Positions 20,985 to 32,294 of a stretch of 64,000 nucleotides of DNA are shown one piece after another. Source of the stretch: Augochlora pura (lineage: Eukaryota; Arthropoda; Insecta; Hymenoptera; Halictidae); contig NC_135779.1 of NCBI RefSeq assembly GCF_028453695.1, positions 10,180,831 to 10,244,830 on the forward strand, read 5' to 3'. The translations under genes were made by a program, and so were the position numbers. How positions within the stretch are numbered: the stretch's first letter is position 1; each line of letters starts with the position of its first letter. The notes under the pieces were generated by a model that did no database searches, was not told the origin of the DNA, and was given only the letters and a program-made list of their open reading frames with translations.

Positions 20985-22780
20985 TCTTCGGCATTTAGCC
21001 TCTTCTTTCTTCGGCGGATCGCCTGATGAACCTAGAACCCTACACGTGCTCCGCAGCTAGTAGAAAACCAACGATTTCCGAAACAAAGTAACAATGTTTC
21101 GGAAAAAGCCGATAATCCTGCTGGTGCAATGGAGCCGGTATCGTTTCGTTTCGAAAGCCCTAATTCCCGCGCGTACGCGTTCGCGACCGCGGAAGCTAAG
21201 AGAATTTTCAAAGGATCGATTTCGAGCTATAACATCGAACGTCATGCACCGTTCGAATAAAGCTCGAATCGAACCCTTTGAGCCCTACCGGTGACTGACC
21301 GTCGGGCGAATCGCGGCCTACCCGAAAGAGAACGACGGTCAGTCCCGGCCCTACCTAACAGTTCACACACACACACGCGCTAATTCAAGTTACCTAGCCT
21401 ACCTAATCCTATATTTAAAAAATAGCAAAGCAATCACACCAACACATTCGCTTCACGATTGGCACACATACGCTGAGGTGCTAACCTGCGGAGAACGTCC
21501 CGGGACGCCTCTGACACCCCAACATGATCACATTCATTCACGATTAAGGTACATGTTAGTTCCTGAAATCGACTGACAATGGTAGCGATCATTGCGATTT
21601 TATAATAATTAAAATTTATTTTCTCGCGACTCTAATCGACTATTAATGACAGTCGTTTTACAATAAGTATCTCTTAAGTGGAGTCACAATTCTCGAAATA
21701 AGAATAGCGAATGAACATTCTATACATATTCCATACGGACCCACGTTGCATGACATGGATCGCGAATGGAATATGTTTTATTCAACTTAATTACAATTTT
21801 AAAAAACGACGCAAAATCCACTACCTAATCACACACACACACAAGTGGAAATTACGTCGTGCACGATACGCTAACCATTGTCAATCGCAATTTTTTAAAT
21901 ACCGTCCCATGCGCCGTCGCTCGCACCCTTCCGAGTAACCTTGGGCACTCGAAAGGATTGGAGCAACGAGCATAGAACCTCAAATCTCTGAAAATCCTAT
22001 CTAAAAAGTGTCATTAGCTTCCGGGGAGGGATATTTTAAATTCATTGAACAATTAGTGCGACGTTTAATGGTAACTTCATAGGAATAATTTCAATGTTCG
22101 GATACGTTAAATGATTTGATAAAAATAATTTCAAAGTATCTTCAAATACGTTTAATGAATTGATAATAATAATTCAAAAGATGCGCGTACGAATAAGTCT
22201 AATAAAAATATCAAAACAAGAAAAAGTGAGACTCTACTTTGAATTTTAAGAAATATATTTTATATAAGGGGGGCCGTCTTTCTGCACGCGGTCTCTAATA
22301 CGATTAATCGAAATAAACTTGTTCGATATATTGGTACAGCAAATGTACCAATATCATTTTTGCAACATTCGTTTTATGTTAAACGCGTGAAATCCGAAAG
22401 ACCGATTTTTTGGCAGGTTCGAAATAAAATTAGCAATAGTTGAAAATATTGAAAGAAATCGCGGCGTGCAGAAAGAACCCTACCTACCTAAGAAACATAT
22501 TACCACTCAAAGGATTGCCGGGCAACCCTTTGGTCACTGTACTCGTTAAAAAATACTACAATTTCTACGTAATAATTTCTTGAAATATTCACTCACTACT
22601 TGATGACAGAAGAAAGCTGCTTTAGAATTCCGGAACAGGAAGACATCCCGACGAAGAAGCCCGCAACGGGAAGACATCTCGACGAAGAAACCCACAACGA
22701 TCCTCTCGATCTCTGCTTCCGTCCACACATGAGCCGTGCACCACTTGCATCCACGTAGTTGTATAGAACAGGAGTTCTAG
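20985..22780. other. Repeat-rich DNA without a recognisable gene
   Basis: Several short open frames occur (for example 21094-21294) but none resembles a known protein. CTTTCTGCACGC at 22278-22289 and its exact complement at 22464-22475 form a 12-bp inverted pair about 175 bp apart, possibly the ends of a small element. AAAGGATTGCCGGGCAACCCTTT near 22510-22532 is a compact hairpin. CA-rich tracts lie near 21365 and 21831. Confidence 0.45.
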
Positions 22781-24030
22781 TGAAATAATTTTTTTCAGCA
22801 GAAATTCAATGTCACTTACAATTTAATACTTAGAAAAATTAATTTTGACTTGTATACAATATTAAGTACTCACTTGGATGACCACAACTGATTGCTACGA
22901 TGGCCGCTAGTGACCATAGGTGGACCAAGGGTCAGCAGTAATCAATGGAAGTCCATCTTGAATCGGAAAAATTTAGTTAGAATATTTTCGAGGACCGTCT
23001 TACGAAACACGTTTACATACTTGCGAGGACAACAACAGACTGAGGAAATGAAAAACAACATTGCGCAGCCCATCTTGAATCGGAAAAATTTAGTCAGAAT
23101 ATTTTCGAGGACCGTCTTACGAAACACGTTTACACACTTGCAAGGACAATAACAGACTGAGGAAATGAATAACAACATTGCGCAGTACGCCTAACTTTCA
23201 GTAACGGCCAACAATGATTTGCATATTGCTTATTCCCGATTTCATAATATTTCATTCACCAATAAATTTATTATTTCCGATGTCTAAAAATTTATAACGT
23301 TTCCGATAATTAGAAGTATGGTCAAGCAATCTATTTTCTTTTTTTACATTTAACATGTTAGTGACAATAATTGATAGAATCAGAGATGTGAAATAATTTT
23401 TTTCAGCAGAAATAACTCGAGAAATGTTTGCGTTAATAAGATCAATGTTACTTGCAATTTAATACTTGGAAAAATGAATTTTGACTTGTATACAATATTA
23501 AGTACCCACTTAACTATCTCATCGAATTAATGACCACTGATTACCACCTGAATGACCACAACTGATTACTACGATGGCCGCTAGTGACCACAGGTGGACC
23601 AAGGGTCAGCAGTAATCAATGGAATTCCATCTTGAATCGGAAAAATTTAGTCAGAATATTTTCGAGGACCGTCTTACGAAACACGTTTACACACTTGCAA
23701 GGACAATAACAGACTGAGGAAATGAATAACAACATTGCGCAGGACGCCTAACTTTCAGTAACGGCCAACAATGATTTGCATATTGCTTATTCCCGATTTC
23801 ATAATATTTCTTTCACCAATAAATTTATTATTTCCGATGTCTAAAAATTTATAACGTTTCCGATAATTAGAAGTATGGTCAAGCAATCTATTTTCTTTTT
23901 TTACATTTAACATGTTAGTGACAATAATCGATGGAATCAGAGTTGTGAAATAATTTTTTTCAACAGGAATAACTCGAGAAATTTTTGCGTTAATAAATTC
24001 ATTGTTTCTTGCAATTTAATTTTAACAATC
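22781..24030 (+). repeat. Tandem duplication, ~556-608-bp units with inner 117-bp repeat
   Basis: Units beginning TGAAATAATTTTTTTCAGCA start at 22781, 23389 and (truncated, TTCAACA variant) 23945. Units 1 and 2 share long blocks such as GACCACAACTGATT, CGATGGCCGCTAGTGACCA and GTAACGGCCAACAATGATTT. Inside unit 1, a 117-bp piece starting CCATCTTGAATCGG is itself duplicated (22953 and 23070); unit 2 has it once. Sequence identity looks high, so the duplications are fairly recent. No gene is carried. Confidence 0.85.
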
Positions 24031-24932
24031 CTTAGAGGTTTTTTGGAGGGTTTACTAATATCATTTGAATCCTTTGGGAGACCAATTGTTTTACGTTGAT
24101 ATCTTCTGTATGCTTGTTTGCGTAAATTCATTGTTGTGCAGACTTTTTGTGGGTTAATTTGTCGGAGTTTTTTTGTTGGAATAAAGTCCCAAGCAAACTC
24201 AACTACTTGGCCTATTTTAGGTTGCCCTGGCAATGTTTTTTATTGGGATACAATTCTCTAATGCAATCCCTTAATTGTAAAAAATATCTTTCCCAATTAT
24301 ACCGAAAGGACTTAATTTAAAACATTTTTAATTTAAAATTGTCTAATTTAAAATATTTTGATTTAAACTATTTCCAATTCAAAATATTTTGAGTTAAGTT
24401 ATCTTAAACTATTTTTAATTGCAATTATTTCTAATTCAAAGTATTGAAATTTAAATTATTTTCAATCTAAAATCTTCAAATTTGAAATATATTGTTCAAA
24501 GAAGCTTGCGCATCGACGAGACGCGTTAAAAGCAAGAAGCTCGTGTTGAATAATTCCATCATTAAACCAGCGTCCCTGTTGCAATCGTTTCCGACTAAAA
24601 ACATTCTAAACTTCGCTAAGCTTTCTGCGAATCCTGCCGTTGACCAAACGAGCCGAACGTCCGTCCAATCGAGTGGCTCATAAAAATCTCTGATCCGGAT
24701 AAACATCCGCAGTCTAATTCGAAACGGCCTCGGGAACCAAGTTCGCAGAGTTCTCGTATTTCTAACGACGCGACGGCGCCGGTGTACGCGTCCATAGAAT
24801 CTAAATTGATTAGCCCAATAATCACGTAACGACGTTTGCCCCGGGTATGCATCATCGATTCGGTAGAGAGAAGTTTGGAGCCGGACAGACCCTTCCTAAT
24901 TCAATCAGGCAACTTCCCTGTCACGGACATTA
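24031..24932. other. AT-rich DNA, no gene seen
   Basis: A 98-residue minus-strand frame (23937-24233) overlaps the end of the tandem repeat and has a Lys/Arg-rich, unrecognised translation. 24.3-24.5 kb has a monotonous ATTTAAA/TTCAAA pattern. ACATCCGCAGTCTA at 24703-24716 is an isolated right end of the TA-flanked MITE family. Confidence 0.4.
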
Positions 24933-25411
24933 ACATTGTTAGAAATTCTTTAAATTCGAAATATCATAACATGGTTCAACAAAATGGTACAACAATGTAA
25001 TTTAGCGAATTTTATGGAGCAAAGTCCCCTCTTTAATTGGTAATAATCTTTTCCGAATTTGTCTGATTGGGAGAAATTCTGCATCGTACGAGAAGCAACT
25101 CCTATGACTCCGACATCGTCAGAAATTCCTTAAATCCGAAATATCATAACTCGGTTCAACAAAATCATCCAACGATGCAGTTTAGCGTATTTTAAAGAGC
25201 AAAGTCTCCCCTTTAATTTGTAATAACCTTTTCTGAATTTGTTTAAACGGGGGAATCGTACATCGTAGGAGGAGCAGCTTCTATGCCTCCGACATCGTTA
25301 GAAATTCCTTAAATTCGAAATACCATAACTCGGTTCATCAAAATCGTACAACAATGCAATTCAGCATATTTTGTTAAAGCGTTAATAAGTAAGCGAAACA
25401 ATCTTTTGTAA
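24933..25411 (+). repeat. ~180-bp tandem repeat
   Basis: Units start at 24933, 25113 and 25292 with ACAT(T/C)GT(T/C)AGAAATTC, giving periods of 180 and 179 bp. Shared blocks include CGAAATATCATAAC and GAGCAAAGTC. A further partial unit with the same start is at 26501-26610, beyond the 185-bp repeat block, so that block seems to have been inserted into or expanded within this array. Non-coding satellite-like DNA. Confidence 0.82.
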
Positions 25412-25598
25412 GAAAGGAAGTCGTAATGAATTTTGGTTTCAATCTGACTACCTTTCGGATCTCCACTCCAGCAGCCTCCACATGGTGAGACTCGGCAATC
25501 GATATAATTTTTTATTTCCAATCAGCTGTAAATTCGTTTGCAACTAATTCGAAATCGGCAATTACACAGAGTTAATGTCTGTGACATGGTGATGGTTT
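25412..25598 (-). repeat. Right arm of the long inverted repeat pair
   Basis: The reverse complement of this segment matches 18023-18213 along its whole length, with blocks such as GCAAACGAATTTACAGCTGA shared exactly. It sits between the 180-bp and 185-bp tandem repeats. See the left arm for interpretation. Confidence 0.78.
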
Positions 25599-25615
25599 TA
25601 AGTATTAAGTAAAAA

Positions 25616-26165
25616 GCGCCACTCAGCCTGGGTGTAATGTTAGTGTTTCCAAATTGGCAAATTCTTCCCTATGAAGCTTGATGTATCGAATATGTGCGAT
25701 TATAAAGTAGGTGTCTTCAGCTTTAATTTAAGCTTTGTTGCATTGAAAAAGATTCACGGGAACATAATTTTTCATGATGTCGAAATCTAACTTATGAGTG
25801 GCGCCACTCATCCTGTGGGTAATGTTAGTGTTCTTCACATCGGCAAATTTTTCCCTATGAAGCTTGATGTATCCAGTATATGCGGTTGTAAAGTAGATGC
25901 TTTCAGCTTTAATTTAAGCTATATTGCATTTGAAAAGATTCACGGGATCATAATTTTGTACGATGTCCAAATCTAACTTATCAGTGGCGCCACTCATCGT
26001 GGGGGTAATGTTAGTGTTCTTCATATTGGCCAATATTACCCTATGTAGCTTGATGTATCTAATGTGTGCGGCTGTAAAGTAGATGTCGTCAGCTTTAATT
26101 TAAGCTATATTGCATTTAAAAAGATACACGGGAACATAATATTGCGATGGTAATGTACCGATGCT
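25616..26165 (+). repeat. ~185-bp tandem repeat, direct copies
   Basis: Three units start GCGCCACTCA at 25616, 25801 and 25987 (periods 185 and 186 bp). Each contains GTAATGTTAGTGTT, CCCTATGAAGCTTGATGTAT or a close variant, and CAGCTTTAATTTAAGCT. The unit junctions read AGTGGCGCCACT, a 12-bp perfect palindrome. Inverted copies follow at 26228-26440. Confidence 0.85.
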
Positions 26166-26227
26166 TGTAACGGCGTGCAGCTGCGTCGGCGAAAAAGAGA
26201 CGGTCTTTTTTTGTACGACGCGCTGCA

Positions 26228-26440
26228 ACAGCATCTACTTTACAACGGCATAAATAAACACATCAAGCTTTGTAGAGAAGAATTTGTCAATATGAAGGAC
26301 ACTAACATTACCCCAGGATGAGTGGTGTCACTCATAAGTTAGATTTCGACATAATGAAAAATTATGTTCCTGTCAATCTTTTTCAATGCAATATAGCTGA
26401 AATTAAAGCTGAAGGCATCTACTTTATAACGGCATATAAG
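26228..26440 (-). repeat. ~185-bp repeat, inverted copies
   Basis: The reverse complement reproduces the 25616-26165 unit: ACATCAAGCTT, ACACTAACATTACC, CACTCATAAGTTAGATTTCGA and GCTGAAATTAAAGCTGAAG are recognisable. A unique GC-richer spacer of about 60 bp (26166-26227) separates it from the direct array, producing a large potential hairpin. Confidence 0.8.
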
Positions 26441-26500
26441 AAGAACACTAATATTACCCTTGAAATTTACAAATCAGGAGAAGCAACTCCTATGCCCCCG

Positions 26501-26610
26501 ACATTGTTAGAAATTCTTTAAATTCGAAATATCATAACTCGGTTCAACAAAATCTATTTAGCGTATTTTAAAGAGCAATGTTTCCTCTTTAATTCGTAAT
26601 AATCTTTTTG
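26501..26610 (+). repeat. Partial copy of the ~180-bp tandem repeat
   Basis: Begins ACATTGTTAGAAATTC and continues with CGAAATATCATAACTCGG and AGAGCAATGTTTCCTC, matching units at 24933-25411. Confidence 0.75.
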
Positions 26611-27131
26611 TAAATAAATAATCGGGCATTCGCCGAATGAAACCGGAACCTTCGACCGCATTGTTAGTCGGGGACAATTTCGCGGGGTCTCTTAGTAAAC
26701 GAACGAATTTTACAGCCGGTAAATGAGATCTGTGCTCCGGCTTCGCGTTAATTCACGAGCAAAGAGAGAGAGAGAGAGAGAGAGAAACATTATGTCATTA
26801 ATTCCACGCGGCGGCGATGCTTTGAAACGGGGGCAAACATCGAAGTCCGATAATTCTTGTCGAATAGACGAGTCTTTATTTAAGGAAGATCGATGGCAGA
26901 GCTCGGCTCGTTGCATCCGGTGGCCGAACCAGCGGGTGTAACGACCCTCTGTTTACTCGGTTCGTAAGTCAGACGTTTGCTCGCTGATAGCTGAGTGACA
27001 TCCTCAGAATTTGTGACGGCGTTTGGTAAATTATTCATTTCAATATTTTCATCTAGCGACTTGCCGTGTTCGAACCTGTAGGATAATAAATAAATCTGGA
27101 ACATCCGCGTTAGGTTTTGAGGGTCAAATTG
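26611..27131. other. No gene seen; boundary of the gene island
   Basis: Contains a GA microsatellite at about 26763-26786 and mixed sequence without a recognisable coding region. It is the transition between the repeat block and the MTO1 gene. Confidence 0.45.
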
Positions 27132-27137
27132 TTTATT
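27132..27137 (-). terminator. Poly(A) signal for MTO1
   Basis: AATAAA on the minus strand, 15 bases after the MTO1 stop codon. It is close to the stop, implying a very short 3' UTR unless another signal is used. Confidence 0.55.
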
Positions 27138-27152
27138 TCAACTATGTGAAGA

Positions 27153-30100
27153 TTATACTGTACACGTCGTCGACTTTATGTAGTATATCAGTCGCAGAAT
27201 GGTCGGCGGTGTCACGCCTGAGATTCGACTTGCTGCTGCTATCTGAAGTAAAACAGTAATGAAAATAAAAAATCGGATCTAGAATTGCTAGGTAGCTGAC
27301 TATTAATAGAATCGAAGGCTATAGAACTGACGAATCGAGGCCAATGAAGTAAAATTGCAACAATGTAATTATTACATCAAAAATCTTCATTGATACAATA
27401 AGTTTTAGTACAAAACATTGTTTTATGTAATAAACAGCTTAGAAGTAATTCAAGACATCAGAATTAGGTAACGTAGTCTGCGTACTTACCGTATACGGCT
27501 GAAGCACCGACAGTTTCTCCTTCTCTTCCGCGGATATGGACAATCGTGGTCTGAAATGATACGCGAAGTCGGTTAAAAGTGTTAGTAAACATATATTTTG
27601 TTGTTGCGTCTATTAAACGTACAAATTATAGTCGATGTCAGGAGGTATGATCAAATGCTCGTTCTGGCGGATTTCGTTGACCTCGTGCTGTTGTTCCGCG
27701 ATCCCATGCTCATAAATCGACTCTATCTAGAAGATCAATTGGGCGGTCATAATAATCAACGATGAGCATCTACTGATTTACTGACGTTAGTTGCAATGAC
27801 ACACACTCGGCAACTCGGCCGTGTGTTCGATTACACCGAAGCAGACGTAACTGCGCTTCATGAAACGGTCTTTAATACCTGCAATCTCCGTGCTACTGTT
27901 TGATCATCGATTAAGTGCCGAAATTGATCTGGAAGTACATTGACCAACGCTTCGAGAGGCACATTATCCTCAAATGTGCTCAACACCTGAAAGGCAGTTT
28001 TGTGTTGAACATTTTTCGTCGGTCGCAAGTTCAACAAACGTCGCCATTCCGTACAGGGCCGGGATTCACTTTGCAACAACTCTATGCTGTCTTGTAATTT
28101 CGACAGAATGCTTTCTGTTCTTGACATCCTCTCGTCTGACACGCAACCCGTTTCGTAGCCTTTTCTGGTGAGCCTTTGGTCGGCGTTATCAGGACGTAAG
28201 CTTAATCTAAATTCTGCACGGCTGGTGAACATCCTATAAGGTTCATTTGTCCCTTGAGTTATTAGGTCATCAATAAGAACGCCTATGTAGCCCTCAGTAC
28301 GATTAATTATCAATGGCTTCTTCTTCAAAACCTGATAAATTAATTCTGAGTGTGATTTTTAAGATTAATTCAAAACAGAATTTAGATAATAAATCATCAA
28401 TTAATTGGAAACCTTGGCCGCAGCATTAGCGCCCGCCACTATACCCTGTGCAGCTGCCTCTTCATAGCCAGTGGTACCATTTATCTGTCCGGCGAGGAAT
28501 AATCCTGGTATCCTCTTTGTTTCCAATCTAGAGTTTAATTCTGTAGGATCTATATAATCGTACTCGACGCCATAGCCAGGTTTCACTGCAACCGAAACAT
28601 ATGCTGCTTAATGAAAAAAACGTTCATTTCGATTACCAAATGTTCTGGGAAGCCAGACAATGTCTTAGACTAAAATATAGTAATCTAAGTGTTAATAAAA
28701 TATTTCAGAGTACTGGAATGTTTAGGAAACTCTTCTGAATCTATATCATTAGAAAAGAAATGTATTTATATCTGAAAGTATCGGGAAATTATTCAAATAA
28801 AATGTGGACAATTTTCTCGATAATGGTGTCCCTTGTGGCGAAATGTGGAAGCTTTTTTCAAGGTACATACAGCGCCATTTGGGGTAGTGGCAAAACGCTC
28901 AAACTGTCAGCCAAATTCAACTGTTGGTAATTTAATACAAATGATCAAAAAGAAGAAAAACTTACACATTTTGGCATTTTCTAATCCTGGTATGCACTGT
29001 ATTAGCTCTTGCTGCTTTTCTGCTGGAAGAGTACATGATAATCCTGAGGGATATATCATAGATGAGTCTAGTCCTTCCGGTTCCAACCAAATAGGGTGTT
29101 GGTTTGTCGGAAATTTTAAGATTTTGCTCTCTATGCTTGGACAATACCGTGGTCCAGTTATCTCTTCCGTTACGTGTGAATTACAATGCAAATTCTCTTT
29201 TATTATTTTAGCCACGCCTTCTGTTGAATATGTTAAATAGCAATTTAGTTGCTTCTCTACCGGTAACCAAACGGTCTCGTTCATGAATGAGAAAGGTGTT
29301 GATACTTCGTCAGGTAACTGTATACCACATTTGGTAAAATCTATGGTAGATTTTTCTAATCGTGGTGGAGTGCCTAAATAATGCATTGGTTTTATAAACG
29401 TAACACTCCATATAGAGACAACAATTCCAAATAAAAGAGCGCATACCAGTTTTCAATCTTCCCATTCTGAACCCAGCCTTTTCTAATGTATTAGCTAAGC
29501 CTATGCTTGGTTCATCATCAAGTCGTCCAGCAGGTCGTTTCTCTAAACCAATATTAATTTGACCTTTTAAGAAAGTACCAGTTGTTATAACAACTGCGTT
29601 GCTGTATATTTTTGTTCCATCCTCTACAATAAGCTTGCTATTAATTTTTAATTCTATGAAAAATGATATATTTATAATGATCTTGATATAAACATACTGA
29701 GAACTATTCCATGACAATTTGGAGAATCTCCTTGTATGATTAAATCCTCCACAGAGGATTCATATATTTCTAAACCAGGAGTATTGAACAGTTCTTTTTG
29801 CAAGTGCTTCTTGTACAAACCACGGTCGATCTGTGCTCTATAACCCCATACAGCTGGCCCTTTCCTTTTATTTAATACAGTATAATGAATCCCAGAGAGA
29901 TCACATATACGACAACAGACACCATCCAAAGCATCTACTTCTCTCATGAGATTCCCTTTGCCAATTCCACCAAACGATGGATTGCATGACATTTCTCCTG
30001 TTCAGTAAGAACATTACTCTGAATTATGAATCTATGAAGCTTAATTTTATGATAAAAATAGATATCATACCTACAGTACTTTTCTTATGGGTAACCAGTA

Positions 30101-30281
30101 AAGTTTTAGCACCCATTCTAGCAGCAGCTGCACAAGCTTCTGTTCCTGCATGGCCACCCCCAATGACGATCACATCAAATTTATGTTCATTAATAGTGGT
30201 TGAAAAATTTCTCATATGTTGGTAAAATCTTTTTTTGTGGTGAAAACCCAAAGTGTATATTCCAAATCTTTTGAGGCTCAT
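27153..30281 (-). CDS. MTO1/MnmG: mitochondrial tRNA uridine-34 modification enzyme
   Basis: Nine coding exons (minus strand): 30281-30071, 29997-29698, 29653-29447, 29373-28966, 28585-28413, 28331-27879, 27726-27623, 27550-27490, 27242-27153. All introns are GT-AG and the frame closes at 668 residues, close to the usual MTO1 length. The first ~34 residues are basic and Ser/Thr-containing, as expected for mitochondrial import. The FAD-binding GGGHAG is at residues 41-46, followed by the family motifs [11 protein letters not shown] and GRLKTGTPPRL, and later [15 protein letters not shown]. The C-terminal helical part ends with [15 protein letters not shown], typical of MnmG proteins. With GTPBP3 the enzyme installs the carboxymethylaminomethyl-type (taurine-linked in mammals) group on wobble U34 of mitochondrial tRNAs. 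The second intron is only 44 bp. The start ATG is supported by the presequence. No frame break is seen. Confidence 0.96.
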
Positions 30282-30347
30282 ATTACTATTAAATTGACCT
30301 AGGATATGAAGATAAAATACCCTTGATATTTTTATAAATAAATTTAA

Positions 30348-30353
30348 TTTATT
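30348..30353 (-). terminator. Poly(A) signal for the MKRN2OS-like gene
   Basis: AATAAA on the minus strand, about 64 bases after the stop at 30417 and 67 bases before the MTO1 start codon. The two genes are therefore packed so tightly that the end of one transcript and the promoter of the next must overlap or nearly touch. Confidence 0.5.
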
Positions 30354-30416
30354 ATAATTAAATACTCAAGTACAAAATTTGTAAAATTACGAATAAAAAA
30401 TAAGATGCAAAAATGC

Positions 30417-31019
30417 TTATGATATCACTAAGTCATGATCTTCAAGTTTTTTAAATATACAGTTGTATTTAATTGCATCTTGAATCTTCGACAAAATGAA
30501 CTTATTGCATAAATCTGCTTTATTTGCAAATCTTATGTTCATGTATTGCAGATCATTTAGGAACTCCATAACAAAATCAAAACAATTCATTGCTGTTTCA
30601 TCATAATTTTCTGACTTCCACTTTGCAAGCTCTAACATTTTCCCTAGAATCGTATCCCAATGGTAATCCCAAGAGCTTGGAATTACTTTGAATGCTATAC
30701 AATTTGTCCACTTTGATCGATCATTTAAAATTATGCCTTGCTTATCATATTCATAAATATTTCCCTTTGAATCTGTTAATCCTATGTGTAAGTCTTTAAG
30801 CATGTCATAATCATTTATAAATGTGCCTTGGGATGGTCTGACAATTACAGCAGTTGGATGATATGCTGCATTTGTGTATGGATATGGTACAAGGAAAGGT
30901 TCTACATTATACTCAAAAATCTGTAACTGACAAATGGGACAGACTTCTGGAACACTTCTACACAAAATGCTTTTTGAACAACAGTGGCGAAAACATATAA
31001 TTCCAGGATCAAAAGCCAT
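30417..31019 (-). CDS. MKRN2OS-like protein
   Basis: A single uninterrupted exon of 200 residues matching the MKRN2 opposite-strand protein family (DUF4796), whose molecular role is not established. The N-terminal part has ICFRHCC and CPICQ, a Cys-rich start seen in the family. The core VRPSQGTFINDYDMLKDLH, then IGLTDSKGNIYEYDKQG, corresponds closely to the conserved centre of the vertebrate protein. The Cys/Phe segment NCFDFVMEFLN and the KFILSKIQDAIKY segment near the C-terminus also fit. Length is similar to the vertebrate protein (about 220 aa). No signal peptide or membrane helix. It lies upstream of MTO1 on the same strand with 135 bp between stop and the MTO1 start. No makorin gene is visible on the other strand here, so the vertebrate gene name is historical only. 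Confidence 0.88.
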   Translation of the reverse strand: MAFDPGIICFRHCCSKSILCRSVPEVCPICQLQIFEYNVEPFLVPYPYTNAAYHPTAVIVRPSQGTFINDYDMLKDLHIGLTDSKGNIYEYDKQGIILNDRSKWTNCIAFKVIPSSWDYHWDTILGKMLELAKWKSENYDETAMNCFDFVMEFLNDLQYMNIRFANKADLCNKFILSKIQDAIKYNCIFKKLEDHDLVIS

Positions 31020-32294
31020 AATATTCTTGTTTCTTTTTTACAATCTCAAAGGAATAATATGTTTGCAGAATCAAGTGAAACAGATACGAACGTCAAAAGC
31101 TATAAAAACAATTCATTTCTTTCATTATTCACATTAAATACTCAAGAAAGAAATAAAACATGCTAAAAATATTTTACCTTTATCGATGAAGCGTTGTCTA
31201 CTTAAAGTTTATATATTTCTATATACATTTACACGAATATTGCAAGTGTTTTCCATACATTTGCGTAACCTTTACGTCACTCACATATCATACTGCTATG
31301 CGTATAATTATAATCACACTAACTGCAAACTAGATGTCGGAGTAGACCAAGTTTTCCTATCACATGTGTGTAATACTGACATCTCTCAAAACCACAAATG
31401 AGGCATAAACTTAGGATCTGACAGACATTGCATCTTTCGGCTTTCCTGCCTCACTTTTTTAGGGCTTTAGAGCTTCCATACCATTTCGTATTGCATACAG
31501 CATTACCGATAGTTCACAATAACTGAACATATTAGCAAGAAGCGAATATAACAGTGTTAAAAAAGAAATCAGGATTCCGACAAATTAAACTATCAATGAA
31601 CATATCTTTTATTACACTATGTTTTATTACATTGGGTCAGCTAATGAACTACGTTTGATTGCAACACAGAAAAATATATTTGAGGTGGATATTTTACAGC
31701 GTTGCTAGCTTCTAAAAATACATTGCCGCCGAAACGAACTCTAAGCTATATTTTTTATTTAACATACTTTTGTTAAACAATGACATGGTTATTCGTTGAC
31801 TTATTTAAAAATCCATTTCAAATTTTGTATACATATTAAATTGTTAAAAATACTGAAATATTTCATTCACGTACTTTTTGATAATGATTTTCATACATAT
31901 ATGTATATGTCGCCGAAATATTTAATCATTTTAAATTCTAATAGAGCTTCCATTTGGTTAGAGTTTGTCATGGTACCCCAGCATTTTCTACACAGTCGGC
32001 AATTCAGACTCTAAGATAAAAAAAGCATGGCAAGCAATATCTGTATGGATCCCATGCCTGTGGACGAGGTATGGACGTTGCAGAAATACCAACTAATGGC
32101 TTGTCTTGAATTTATCAGATTCGTGTCGCAGGTTACGGATGTGTGTGTGTGTACATACATGCATGTCGGATAGAGTGTTCACTGTGCTAGTGTTCGCTTT
32201 TACTTGCTTTTCTGACAGCAGATTCAGAAAGGAAAGAACCGCTATTTAAAGTTAATTTCGGGTTTGTTAACACGCTGCTAGTACAAGTCCCGTC
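31020..32294. other. Divergent intergenic region between MKRN2OS-like gene and SMNDC1
   Basis: About 1.3 kb, AT-rich, no open frame with recognisable similarity. It must carry the promoters of the minus-strand MKRN2OS-like gene and the plus-strand SMNDC1 gene. A short TG run (about 32141-32152) lies near the SMNDC1 side. I see no clear TATA box or initiator that I would defend. Confidence 0.5.

Noticed and set aside
23937..24233. 98-codon minus-strand frame as a transposon protein fragment
   Set aside because: Lys/Arg-rich with no motif I can assign, and it runs into the tandem repeat.
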